From an uncultured Faecalibacterium sp. (GTDB lineage: Bacteria; Bacillota; Clostridia; Oscillospirales; Ruminococcaceae), in assembly GCA_944385995.1 (NCBI GenBank), contig CALWZL010000006.1:16388-80387 (forward strand): a DNA stretch of 64,000 nt, read 5' to 3'. Made by a program: the position numbers and the translations under genes. The notes beneath the pieces are model-generated. The model was not told the origin of the DNA. It saw only the letters and a list, made by a program, of their open reading frames with translations, and did no database searches. Within the stretch, counting starts at the first letter, position 1. Every line of letters starts with the position of its first letter. Below are positions 8,292-16,199 of this stretch, piece by piece.

Positions 8292-9557
8292 TCACTGGTC
8301 CCGCATGGCGTCGAACATGTCTTTGATTTCGTCGATGCTGTATCCCTGGGACCGCATCTTCCGGGCGAACTGGACGTAATCCATCCCGCCGGTCCCGCTG
8401 GAAGCCGCAGTGGTGCCGGTGCTGCCCGAGGAACTGTTCTTGCTGCCCGAGCTGGAGGAACTGCCCGAGGACTTGGAGGACTGGGCGGCGGCGCGGGCGC
8501 TGGCCGCCGCGGCTTCCTGCTGCGCCTGGGTCCGCTTGAGCTCCCATTCACCCTGGGCGATGGCCAGCTTCTGGCTGGTGACATCGTTGTCAAACTGCTG
8601 CTGGGTCAGGGTGTCCTGGTACTTCTGGGCGGCGACCTGATCCTCGTAGGACTGCTGGGCCAGACTGTCCTGGCGCAGCTGTTCCTGCATCTGCTGGCTC
8701 CAGGCGGCGTCGGCCCGGTCGGCCTCGTAGTCCCGGTTGTCGGCGTACATGCCGTAGCCGGCCTGGGCCAGACTGCTCAGCAGAGACCCCAGACCAGTGG
8801 TGCCGCTGATGGCCAGCTGAACCGCATTGCCCACCAGGCCCAGCACGCTCATGACGTTGTTGAAGGTCTGCTGGCGGCGGCTGGCTTCTGCCGCCTCTTC
8901 CTCGCTGTAGTAGCCGTAGAGGGTGTTCAGGTTGTTCAGGTAGTCGGTGTACTGGGCGTAGTCCTGGGCATAGGCGGCGCTGTAGGCGTCCTGCTTCTGC
9001 TCCAGCTGGGTATAATAGTCGTCCAGCTGCCGGTAATAGAGATCCTGTGCGTTCTGTTCCTGGGTGTTGAGGGCGTTGATCTGATTCATCAGCAGATCGC
9101 CCTCGCTGGTGTAGCTGTCCAGGGCCAGACTGTACAGGGTGGGAATCACGCTGTTCAGCCCGTTCATCTGCTGCTGATAGGCCTGCTGGGCCGCACTGGT
9201 GGCGTAGCTGGACCCGTAGCCGCCGGTCAGGGATGCAGCCTGGGCTGCGGCGTCGGTGCTGGCGTCGTGGGCGTTCTGACGATAGGTCTGGGCGTACTGA
9301 CGGTACAGCGGGTCGGAGGCATAGTCATAGGAAAAGCTCTCCTGCCCCATCGCCTTGTCCAACAGGCTGTTGATCTGATCCTGATACTGGCTCTGATAGG
9401 CCGCCGGCCGGCTGGCCTGCCACTGTTCCAGGGCGCTGGCCGCACTGCTCACCGACGCCCCCGGCTGGTACTGGGCCGAGGCCAGCGCCTGCTGCACCGA
9501 GGCCTTGTCGTTGAGGCCCTGGGTGCTGTAGGGGTCTTTTTTACGATTGGTCGCCAT
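8292..9557 (-). CDS. Low-complexity phage structural protein (internal or ejection protein candidate)
   Basis: A 421-residue last gene of the head operon. The N-terminal 220 residues are rich in Gln, Ala, Tyr and Asp and look helical/coiled. A hydrophobic stretch (VMSVLGLVGNAVQLAISGTT, then LGSLLSSLAQAGYGMYA) follows at about 230-280. Another Gln-rich helical region leads to a Ser/Gly linker around residues 360-390 and a short conserved-looking tail (FARKMRSQGYSIDEIKDMFD). This architecture fits internal virion or ejection proteins that sit behind the portal, but I cannot identify the family. RBS AAAGGGGG precedes the start. Confidence 0.6.
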   Translation of the reverse strand: MATNRKKDPYSTQGLNDKASVQQALASAQYQPGASVSSAASALEQWQASRPAAYQSQYQDQINSLLDKAMGQESFSYDYASDPLYRQYAQTYRQNAHDASTDAAAQAASLTGGYGSSYATSAAQQAYQQQMNGLNSVIPTLYSLALDSYTSEGDLLMNQINALNTQEQNAQDLYYRQLDDYYTQLEQKQDAYSAAYAQDYAQYTDYLNNLNTLYGYYSEEEAAEASRRQQTFNNVMSVLGLVGNAVQLAISGTTGLGSLLSSLAQAGYGMYADNRDYEADRADAAWSQQMQEQLRQDSLAQQSYEDQVAAQKYQDTLTQQQFDNDVTSQKLAIAQGEWELKRTQAQQEAAAASARAAAQSSKSSGSSSSSGSKNSSSGSTGTTAASSGTGGMDYVQFARKMRSQGYSIDEIKDMFDAMRDQ

Positions 9558-9572
9558 CTGGCTCCCCCTTTC

Positions 9573-9764
9573 TCACTGCCCGTTCCCCTGGAGCTGGCTT
9601 CGCAGCCCCTCCGAGAGGTTGTCGGTGTCGATATTGGTCAAAACATACTGTAACTGTTCCTGCATCTGATAGAGGTAATTGCGGATCACCCGCGCATCCT
9701 CCGGGTTCATGCTGTCGCTCAGCCGGGGCAGGCCCAGCTTGCTCAGCCCTGCAATGCTTGCCAT
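9573..9764 (-). CDS. Small phage-operon protein, unknown
   Basis: A 63-residue soluble protein (MASIAGLSKLGLPRLSDS...) with a predicted helical middle (RVIRNYLYQMQEQLQYVL). The start at 9764 is chosen for the upstream AAAGGAG. It lies between the stabilisation-like protein and the low-complexity protein, with tight spacing on both sides. Function is unknown; a virion accessory role is inferred from context only. Confidence 0.55.
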   Translation of the reverse strand: MASIAGLSKLGLPRLSDSMNPEDARVIRNYLYQMQEQLQYVLTNIDTDNLSEGLRSQLQGNGQ

Positions 9765-9783
9765 AGGCAAAATGCTCCTTTCT

Positions 9784-11655
9784 TTACAGGCCGCCCTTGG
9801 CCGCGGCAAAGGTGCGGCTGACGCTGCGCAGGGTCATCTGCCCGGTGCCGGTCAGCCGGAACCGGATGGTATCGTGGCGCCGGGGCACCAGCGAAATGCA
9901 CAGCTTTTCCTTTTCGTCCCGGGCCAGCGCCGCGGCCAGTTTTTCCCAGGGCCCGCCGTCACAGCTGGCCCAGACTTCCAGATAGGTCCCCTGTTTGGCG
10001 TCCAGCCGGAGGGTCAGCCGGGAGAGATACTTGTCCTCGCTCTCGTCCAGGCCGATGTCCCCGGTCTCCAGCCGGAAGGGAAGTTCTGCTTCGCCCTGCC
10101 CTTCCCCGCCGGCCATGACGATATCCTCGTCCCGGGCCGGTCCCGCCGCCCAGAGGGCGGCGCCGTCCCAGAGATAGAGCTGCCGGCCGCTGGACATCAG
10201 TTCCAGCTGCCCGCCATCGCCGGGGTCCTCCTGGTGCCACAGGCCCCGCTCGGTGTCGTAGACCAGAAGGCGGCCGCCGGCCTCCAGCCCCAGCCAGAGA
10301 TAATACCGCCCGTCCAGCCATCCGCCGGCGGCCTGCCGGACCTCAGCCAGCCGCTGGGAATCCAACACGCCGGACACCTTCACCGGCAGGCTGCCATCCC
10401 AGGCCATCACTCCTTCGGGGGAGAGATAATACAGGGTCTCGTTGATGACACAGAGGCTCTGGGCGGCATTCTGGGCCACGCCGCGGCACCGCAGGGAGCT
10501 CAGCTGAAAATCTGAGGGTTTGGTCCCACAGAGCTTGTGCAGGGTGTTCTCTTTGAAAAACAGCACATAGCCCATGCAGGTGGCCGCCCCGGTAAAATTG
10601 CCGTCGCTGCCCACCGTCACCGCGTAGCTGTCGGCGGCGGTGTTCCGGTAGGAGAACCAGTTGGTGGGATCTCCCAATTTGCAGGCGTAGATCACATTTT
10701 CCCCGCTGGAACAGCCCCAGACCCGGTTGTCGCACTCGGTCAGGTAGTCCAGGCGGGGCACCCGCCGTTCGCACCGGACGGCATTTTCGACGGTGTAAGA
10801 CAGGGTGGATGTCCCGTCCAGACTGGTCCAGACCACCTCCCGGCCGGTCTGCAGCATCTTTCCGTAGAAATGTTCCCCGCCCGGGGTCACCTGGACCATC
10901 AGCCAGTCATCGCCGGCATTGTAGAGGACTTTTTCTCCGTCCAGGTCCTCGCAGACCCCGGCGGCAGACGCGGCGGTGCCCTCCACCGTGACGGTATCCC
11001 ATACCGCGAACTCCTTTCCGATGCCCTCGGCGTAGATCCGGCAGTAATCCAGGGTCACCGCAGTCCACCGCTCCAAAGAACTGCTGTAAATTTCCAGCAC
11101 GCCGTCGGCGTTCCAGGGGCTGGACTGGCTCACCACTTTCAAAAAGACTTCCCCGTCCTGGGGGCTTTGGGGCTCGGACAGGCCCCAGCTGTTGACGGTG
11201 TAGGTGGTGCCGTCGGCGTCGCAGGGGATCATCTCGATGGAAGCGCCCCCGCCGGCCCAGGATGCCCCCAGATTTTTGAGGGTGCCGTCGGCGGTGTCAA
11301 AGGCCTTTTGGTCAGGAAAAATCAGGACCTGGGTGCCGATGCCCACCAGGGCCTTTTTCCCTTCCGTCAATACGCCGCTGAGCACCACCGGCTCCGCCCC
11401 GCTGTCGGGGGTATAGGTCAGACCGCCCCCGCCGATCAGAAGAAAACCGTTCAGATGGTACATCCCGTCCACCCCGGTCAAATCCCGCAGGCGGCGGCGG
11501 GGAATCCGGGTGGACAGGGCCGGAAAGTCCCGGCTGGAGAAATTTTCTCCCGCCGCATATTCGGCCTCGGTGCAGCCGAAGGTTTCATTCAGCCCGCCAA
11601 ACACCCGCATTTGTTTGCGGCTGTTTTTGAGGGCGGGCAGTTCAGGCAAATACAT
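9784..11655 (-). CDS. Phage head-to-tail stabilisation/hub-like protein
   Basis: A 623-residue, beta-rich protein with short repeated units such as YHLNGFLLIGGGGLTY, WLDGRYYLWLGL and LYLWDGAALWAAG, resembling a propeller-like fold. Length, position after the connector-like gene and the opening (YLPELPALKNSRKQMRVFGGLNE) resemble podovirus packaged-DNA stabilisation proteins, but the family assignment is tentative. RBS AAAGGGGGGA precedes the ATG. It would seal the portal or form a short tail. Confidence 0.55.
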   Translation of the reverse strand: MYLPELPALKNSRKQMRVFGGLNETFGCTEAEYAAGENFSSRDFPALSTRIPRRRLRDLTGVDGMYHLNGFLLIGGGGLTYTPDSGAEPVVLSGVLTEGKKALVGIGTQVLIFPDQKAFDTADGTLKNLGASWAGGGASIEMIPCDADGTTYTVNSWGLSEPQSPQDGEVFLKVVSQSSPWNADGVLEIYSSSLERWTAVTLDYCRIYAEGIGKEFAVWDTVTVEGTAASAAGVCEDLDGEKVLYNAGDDWLMVQVTPGGEHFYGKMLQTGREVVWTSLDGTSTLSYTVENAVRCERRVPRLDYLTECDNRVWGCSSGENVIYACKLGDPTNWFSYRNTAADSYAVTVGSDGNFTGAATCMGYVLFFKENTLHKLCGTKPSDFQLSSLRCRGVAQNAAQSLCVINETLYYLSPEGVMAWDGSLPVKVSGVLDSQRLAEVRQAAGGWLDGRYYLWLGLEAGGRLLVYDTERGLWHQEDPGDGGQLELMSSGRQLYLWDGAALWAAGPARDEDIVMAGGEGQGEAELPFRLETGDIGLDESEDKYLSRLTLRLDAKQGTYLEVWASCDGGPWEKLAAALARDEKEKLCISLVPRRHDTIRFRLTGTGQMTLRSVSRTFAAAKGGL

Positions 11656-11667
11656 GAAATCCCCCCT

Positions 11668-12048
11668 TTACCAGCGCACCTGCCGGGGCACAGGTTTGAA
11701 ATTGCGCCGCAGCCAGACCGCAAATTCCCCCAGCACCGCATTGCAGCGGGCCATTTCCCCGCTGTAGCGGTCGTTTTCCCCCAGGGCGGCGTCGGTCATC
11801 CCAGACAGATAGTGGGGATACACCCGGTCAAATGGGAAGGGGATGAGCAGTTCTGCACTGTCCGCCAATCCGTCCGCCCAGAGCAGGTCTGCCCCCACGC
11901 TGTCGAATCCCTCCGCGCCGACGGGCTGCATGAGCCGGGTACGGACTTCGCCGTCCTGTCCCCGCAGCCAGCCTTTCATGGTTTCTTCGTCGATCTCACA
12001 GCCCGGGCGCATGGCCCTGGCCTGACTGATTGCCTCGCCTGCCGTCAT
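11668..12048 (-). CDS. Phage head-tail connector-like protein
   Basis: A 126-residue protein, mostly helical (MTAGEAISQARAMRPGCEIDEETMKGWL at the N-terminus, quoted as a description of a helical segment only), with a central region carrying Pro-Phe-Asp and Tyr motifs and ending in RRNFKPVPRQVRW. Its size and place after the capsid genes fit head-completion or connector proteins. The start at 12048 follows AAAGGAGGCTTGCAG; a longer frame from 12084 lacks a site. Confidence 0.55.
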   Translation of the reverse strand: MTAGEAISQARAMRPGCEIDEETMKGWLRGQDGEVRTRLMQPVGAEGFDSVGADLLWADGLADSAELLIPFPFDRVYPHYLSGMTDAALGENDRYSGEMARCNAVLGEFAVWLRRNFKPVPRQVRW

Positions 12049-12116
12049 CTGCAAGCCTCCTTTCTCTGGAAAAAAGCCCGGCACACCGGACCATGCGCTG
12101 TGCCGGGCTGATTCAA

Positions 12117-12332
12117 TTACTTCCCTGCTGCGTCCTCGGCCGCCGCAATGCGGGCGGCGGTCAGATCATCCTGGCGCTGGCTGTGTTCCAGCACCTCGGC
12201 GACGGCCCGGGGCACTTCCACCTCGACGCCGCGGCGAATCTTGTAGTTGACGCCGTTGACGCTGACAAACAGGTCGCCCTTGTAGCGGCCGTTGTCCTTA
12301 AACAGACGGATGCGGACCTTGTCCTCTGCCAT
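12117..12332 (-). CDS. Small phage head protein, unknown
   Basis: A 71-residue protein with a beta-rich N-terminal half (VRIRLFKDNGRYKGDLFVSV, VNGVNYKIRRGVEVEVP) and an Ala-rich helical C-terminus. AAAGGAGAAATGATCC precedes the ATG. It immediately follows the major capsid gene, where small decoration or head-completion proteins are common. Function is assigned from position only. Confidence 0.6.
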   Translation of the reverse strand: MAEDKVRIRLFKDNGRYKGDLFVSVNGVNYKIRRGVEVEVPRAVAEVLEHSQRQDDLTAARIAAAEDAAGK

Positions 12333-12361
12333 GGATCATTTCTCCTTTCTGCCCTTTTGGC

Positions 12362-13402
12362 TCAGTTGGCGGCTGCCGAAGCCGAATAGCTGGACAGGCT
12401 CTCGATGCGGACCATGTACTGTTCCACCAGACGCTCGGCGGCCCGCATGCCCTTCCAGCCCACCGAAGCGCGCTGGTTCAGGGGGTCGTCGCCGTAGCCC
12501 AGCTGCTTGACGATGTGCTCCAGGCCGCCGCCCTCCAGCTCGGTGACGCCGTAGGCGTGGGCGCCCAGCACCAGGGTGCCGAACACCGCGTAGCGGCCGC
12601 TGCTACCGTCAGAGGGGCAGGTGTCATCCTTCCAGATCTTGGCCTCGCTGGTCTCGATGAAGCGGATGTTGCCCAGCTTGCCGATCTCGCCCCGGTACAT
12701 GGCCTCGGGGTCGGCGTACTTGTGGACCTCGATCCACTCCTTGCTGGTCTTGAGGTCGTAGGCGGCGTAGGGGTGGATGATGGCCACATAGCTGTCGCCC
12801 AGGGTGTCGGCGTTCATAGCGCCCAGCTGGGCCGCCGCCTGGAAGAACAGCTTGGGGGTCAGCTTGCATGCCAGGGTCAGATTGGCGCGGCTGGTGACGG
12901 CGGTCTCGGTGCCGTCCTCGGCCACCTTGGGGGCGTAGATGACATTGGTGCCGCCGGCCAGGACATCCCGGGTCAGGGTGTCCAGGGTGCGGCCGGCTTG
13001 GCTGGCCAGAATGCGGGTGGCCTGGACCACATTGTTGTCGATGGCAGTCATCTGGAGCACGTCGGTCAGGGGGGTCCAGCCGCCGTACTGGTGCAGGTCG
13101 CTCTTGATGGTGGAGACGGTCAGGCTCTGGCCGTCGGGGGTGACGCCTTCGGTCAGCGGAGTGGTTGCCTTGGGCAGGCTGTCATACTTGCGGAACTCGA
13201 TGGTCTTGCCGCCGCCCACCGGCATGGGGTAGTAGTCGGCAAACTGGTCGTGGACCAGCCGGGGCTCAGCCTGGTCAATCAGACGCTTCTCATAGAAGGT
13301 CTTCATCTCGGCGGTCATGCCCGAAGCTGCGGTGGTGTTCTGCAGCTGGCTGGACGCATCGGCAAAGAACTGCAGGTCAAAGGCGAATTCGTTGTGTTTC
13401 AT
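12362..13402 (-). CDS. Major capsid protein, N4-gp56 family
   Basis: A 346-residue HK97-fold-type major capsid protein resembling the N4-gp56 family (regions IEFRKYDSLPKATTPLTEG, LHQYGGWTPLTDVLQMTA, and a C-terminal VRIESLSSY). The N-terminus MKHNEFAFDLQFFADAS contains DLQFFA, the consensus cleaved by the Firmicutes protease Prp in ribosomal protein L27 and in some staphylococcal phage capsid proteins. The mature capsid protein is therefore expected to start after Ala14. The adjacent upstream gene supplies a Prp-like domain. RBS AAAGGATTGACAC lies before the ATG. Confidence 0.85.
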   Translation of the reverse strand: MKHNEFAFDLQFFADASSQLQNTTAASGMTAEMKTFYEKRLIDQAEPRLVHDQFADYYPMPVGGGKTIEFRKYDSLPKATTPLTEGVTPDGQSLTVSTIKSDLHQYGGWTPLTDVLQMTAIDNNVVQATRILASQAGRTLDTLTRDVLAGGTNVIYAPKVAEDGTETAVTSRANLTLACKLTPKLFFQAAAQLGAMNADTLGDSYVAIIHPYAAYDLKTSKEWIEVHKYADPEAMYRGEIGKLGNIRFIETSEAKIWKDDTCPSDGSSGRYAVFGTLVLGAHAYGVTELEGGGLEHIVKQLGYGDDPLNQRASVGWKGMRAAERLVEQYMVRIESLSSYSASAAAN

Positions 13403-13460
13403 GTGTCAATCCTTTCTTTGCTATTCCATGCCGGCCGAAGCCGGCGCGTATCCTGAAAAC

Positions 13461-14402
13461 TTACAGGCGGATTCTGGCCCCGTGGAGGGCCTCCCGCTCG
13501 ATGGCCTCCCGCTGGGCCCGGCTCATCCGGCTCACATCGGGGGCGGTGGTCATGGCGCCCTGGCTGTGGATGCCGTTTTCCGTGGGGCGGGCGCCCCGTT
13601 CCTGGACCCGGTTCATCACTCCCTGTTCCACAGTGCGGGCGGTGCCCTCCATCAGCTTGTCGTAGAAGGCTGCGTGGTAGGCCTCCTGCATCCGCATCCC
13701 GGGTATCCGCATCATCCGGCGCATGGCGGGGTTTTTCAGGGCCTCCTTCAGGGAGAACTTGGGGTCGCCCCGGCGCATTTCTGCCTCCTCCCGGGCCCAC
13801 TGCCGGTGGAGGGAACGGATGAACCGTCCCACCTCGCCGATGCCCATCATGGGCTCCCGGCGGGGCTGTTCCGTCTGCCGCAGGGGAGCTGCATCCTTGG
13901 GCGGAGGCGGCGCTTCCTGGTCCTGTTTCTTGCTGCGGCGGCCCATGGTGCCCTCTGCCATCGCCTGCCGCTCCTGTTCCCGGCTGAGGGAGGGGCCCTT
14001 CCGGTCCTTTTTGTCCTTCTGGGCAAAGAGCTGCAGATCGATCATCCCCTCCTCGCCCCGGCTGCTGGTGTCGGCAAACCGCAGGTTGTCGGGATACCGC
14101 TCGGCCAGCAGGGCCAGGCCGGTCTTGACCAGCTCAAACCCGCCGTCCAGCCGCTGCGCTTCCCCGGGGTCTGCACCGGGTTCCGCCGTAATCACCACCC
14201 GGGGTCCCTCGGGACCGTCCGACGCGGTGCAGGCGGCGTGTTCCGACTCGGCGGCCATCCAGATCAGGGCCTGGGCCAAAATGCTGGCCCCGGCGCAGAC
14301 AATGTCCTGTCCGGCCGGCGCATAGCCGGCGTGGCCTTTGACTTCCAGACGCCGGGTCACCCCGGCGGGACCGTCCAGCTCACTGTAAATTGCTTGGATC
14401 AT
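13461..14402 (-). CDS. Prp-like cysteine protease fused to phage scaffold protein
   Basis: A 313-residue fusion. Residues 1-115 match the ribosomal-processing cysteine protease Prp: KGHAGYA gives His24 and DIVCAGAS gives Cys36, with the 12-residue spacing seen in Prp. Residues 120-127 read MIDLQLFA, a Prp-type cleavage motif, exactly at the domain junction. Residues 128-313 are highly charged and helical (KDKKDRK, then Met/Arg-rich segments) as in scaffolds. There is no stop or frameshift between the parts. GAGGAGGGG just before Met120 could also allow internal initiation of the scaffold alone. The gene lies between portal and capsid genes, the usual scaffold/protease position. RBS AAGGAGGTAACTACCG precedes the start. 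Confidence 0.8.
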   Translation of the reverse strand: MIQAIYSELDGPAGVTRRLEVKGHAGYAPAGQDIVCAGASILAQALIWMAAESEHAACTASDGPEGPRVVITAEPGADPGEAQRLDGGFELVKTGLALLAERYPDNLRFADTSSRGEEGMIDLQLFAQKDKKDRKGPSLSREQERQAMAEGTMGRRSKKQDQEAPPPPKDAAPLRQTEQPRREPMMGIGEVGRFIRSLHRQWAREEAEMRRGDPKFSLKEALKNPAMRRMMRIPGMRMQEAYHAAFYDKLMEGTARTVEQGVMNRVQERGARPTENGIHSQGAMTTAPDVSRMSRAQREAIEREALHGARIRL

Positions 14403-14408
14403 CGGTAG

Positions 14409-16190
14409 TTACCTCCTTGTGTTGGTGTTCATGGCTCTGCGGGCCGCCGCGTTGGGGCTGGCCGGCTGGGCGGCAGTGGTTTTCTGCCCGCCGGCGGTGC
14501 GGACGGTCCGGGCCGCCTGGGTCAGCCGGGTCAGCTGCTGCTGGGCCATCTGAAGCTGTTTGGCCAGGGTGCCGTTTTGCCGCACCCGCTGGCGGACCTT
14601 CTCGATCCCCTCAAAGTCCATCATCTCCAGGGCAGCCAGTGCCGCGTCGGCGTTGGCCGGGTTGAAGAAGCCCAGCTGATAGCACTCCTTGGCGGTCTCG
14701 TTCTGGGTGAGGCGGCTGAAAGTGGACTTTTTGGCCGCCGAGATGGTGATGTCAAAGACCGGTTCCCGGCTGCCCAGCTCGACGCCGCCCACGCTGGCGG
14801 CCGGCACAGCCCGCAGCGCCGCGCCGCTGAACTGCACAAAGACGTTCTGTCCCTTTTCCCCGGTGATCCGAAAGACCCGCTCCTCGTCGTAAAACTGCCG
14901 CATCAGGTCGATGACCAGATAGCACTCCTTGGCGAAGGCCCGGTACGCGCTCTTGAGCATGTCCCGGGACAGCTTGCTTCCGGCCTCCTGCAGGGCTGCG
15001 ATGGCCGAAGCCGCCGTCACGCCCCCCGAGGTGCCGCCCTGGCTGATGTCCCGGTTGCCGCTGATCTCCTTCAGCTCGTCCACCCGGCTGTTGCGGTAGG
15101 TGATGGAACTGGACTGGAGTCCCGCGGTCTGGAGCTGATGGAAACTGTCGTCGTTGAGCCGGCCGGTGACATGGATGATGTCCCGGCCAAAGTCGGTCAG
15201 TTCTTCTTCGTTGACCCCGGCCGAATCGCTGAGAACATACCGCTGTTTGGAGGCCAGCAGGACATTTTCGTCCATGGCCTGGTTCATCTTGTCGATGGAG
15301 TTCTGGCAGTCCTTCATGATGTCGATGTACCCGAAGCCCGCCGGGCTGTCCTCTTCCTGGAACAGCACGTCAAAGACGAAGGGATACTTCCCGTGGTCAT
15401 AGAAACCTTTTTCGGCCAGACGGGGGTCGTTTTCGCTGGCATAGAGGACGATCCCGTTGCAGAACTTGCAGTAGTGCACCAGCTCTTTACCGCCGGGGCC
15501 CGGCTTTTTGTAGTACCAGTCCACCACCACGCTTTTGTCGGTGGTGTCGATGCTGTCGTCGTGGATGTACCGGGCCGCATCGATGGTGCCGCCGGTGCGG
15601 CCCCGCAGCTGGGGATACCGGGCGGCCAGCTGGTCCGAATCCTCCAGGCTCAGGCTGAAAAAGTGGGGGCTGTCCTGGATGTCCATGATCCCCGGCTCCC
15701 AATAGAGCATCAGGAGATTCATGGACCGGATGGCGATTTCCCCCAGACCGCCCCGGGCAGTGGGGTCCCAAAAGACCCCCTTGACACCGGTGCCCTGTTT
15801 CAGCTTCCGCCACCAGCTGTCGGAGTAGACCTGCTCGTAGTCGGCCTGCTCCAGCACCACCGGCAAAATGCTGGAGAGGGTCCGGGCGGTGGCCTCGTCG
15901 TCGGCTGCCCGGGGCAGGACGTTGGGTTCGGGGTAGTTGTCCATGGCGTCGGCGTGCTTGCTGGCGATGGAGTTGAACAGCCACCCGCTGGAGGGCTGGG
16001 GTTTGCCCTCCATCATCCGGTTTTTGTACTGCTTCCAGTGGGCCATCCGAAACCACAGCTCATTGTCGATGAGACGCCGGTCCAAAGCCGCCTTGCCGGC
16101 CTTATACTTGTGCAGGATGCGCTCTGCCTCGGCGGCCTGTTCGGGGCCGATGACCGGCGCGGCCTGCATCTGAATTTCCTTTTCTTGCAT
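14409..16190 (-). CDS. Phage portal protein (podovirus type)
   Basis: A 593-residue portal. Evidence: position after TerL; N-terminal clamp/wing region with WLFNSIASKHADAMDNYPEPNVLPR; a core with YIDIMKDCQNSIDKMNQAMDENVLL; and a long helical C-terminus (QRVRQNGTLAKQLQMAQQQLTRLTQ) that would line the head channel. It forms the dodecameric ring through which DNA is packaged. GAGGTGAAACG precedes the ATG, and its start is 9 bp past the end of TerL. Confidence 0.85.
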   Translation of the reverse strand: MQEKEIQMQAAPVIGPEQAAEAERILHKYKAGKAALDRRLIDNELWFRMAHWKQYKNRMMEGKPQPSSGWLFNSIASKHADAMDNYPEPNVLPRAADDEATARTLSSILPVVLEQADYEQVYSDSWWRKLKQGTGVKGVFWDPTARGGLGEIAIRSMNLLMLYWEPGIMDIQDSPHFFSLSLEDSDQLAARYPQLRGRTGGTIDAARYIHDDSIDTTDKSVVVDWYYKKPGPGGKELVHYCKFCNGIVLYASENDPRLAEKGFYDHGKYPFVFDVLFQEEDSPAGFGYIDIMKDCQNSIDKMNQAMDENVLLASKQRYVLSDSAGVNEEELTDFGRDIIHVTGRLNDDSFHQLQTAGLQSSSITYRNSRVDELKEISGNRDISQGGTSGGVTAASAIAALQEAGSKLSRDMLKSAYRAFAKECYLVIDLMRQFYDEERVFRITGEKGQNVFVQFSGAALRAVPAASVGGVELGSREPVFDITISAAKKSTFSRLTQNETAKECYQLGFFNPANADAALAALEMMDFEGIEKVRQRVRQNGTLAKQLQMAQQQLTRLTQAARTVRTAGGQKTTAAQPASPNAAARRAMNTNTRR

Positions 16191-16199
16191 CGTTTCACC

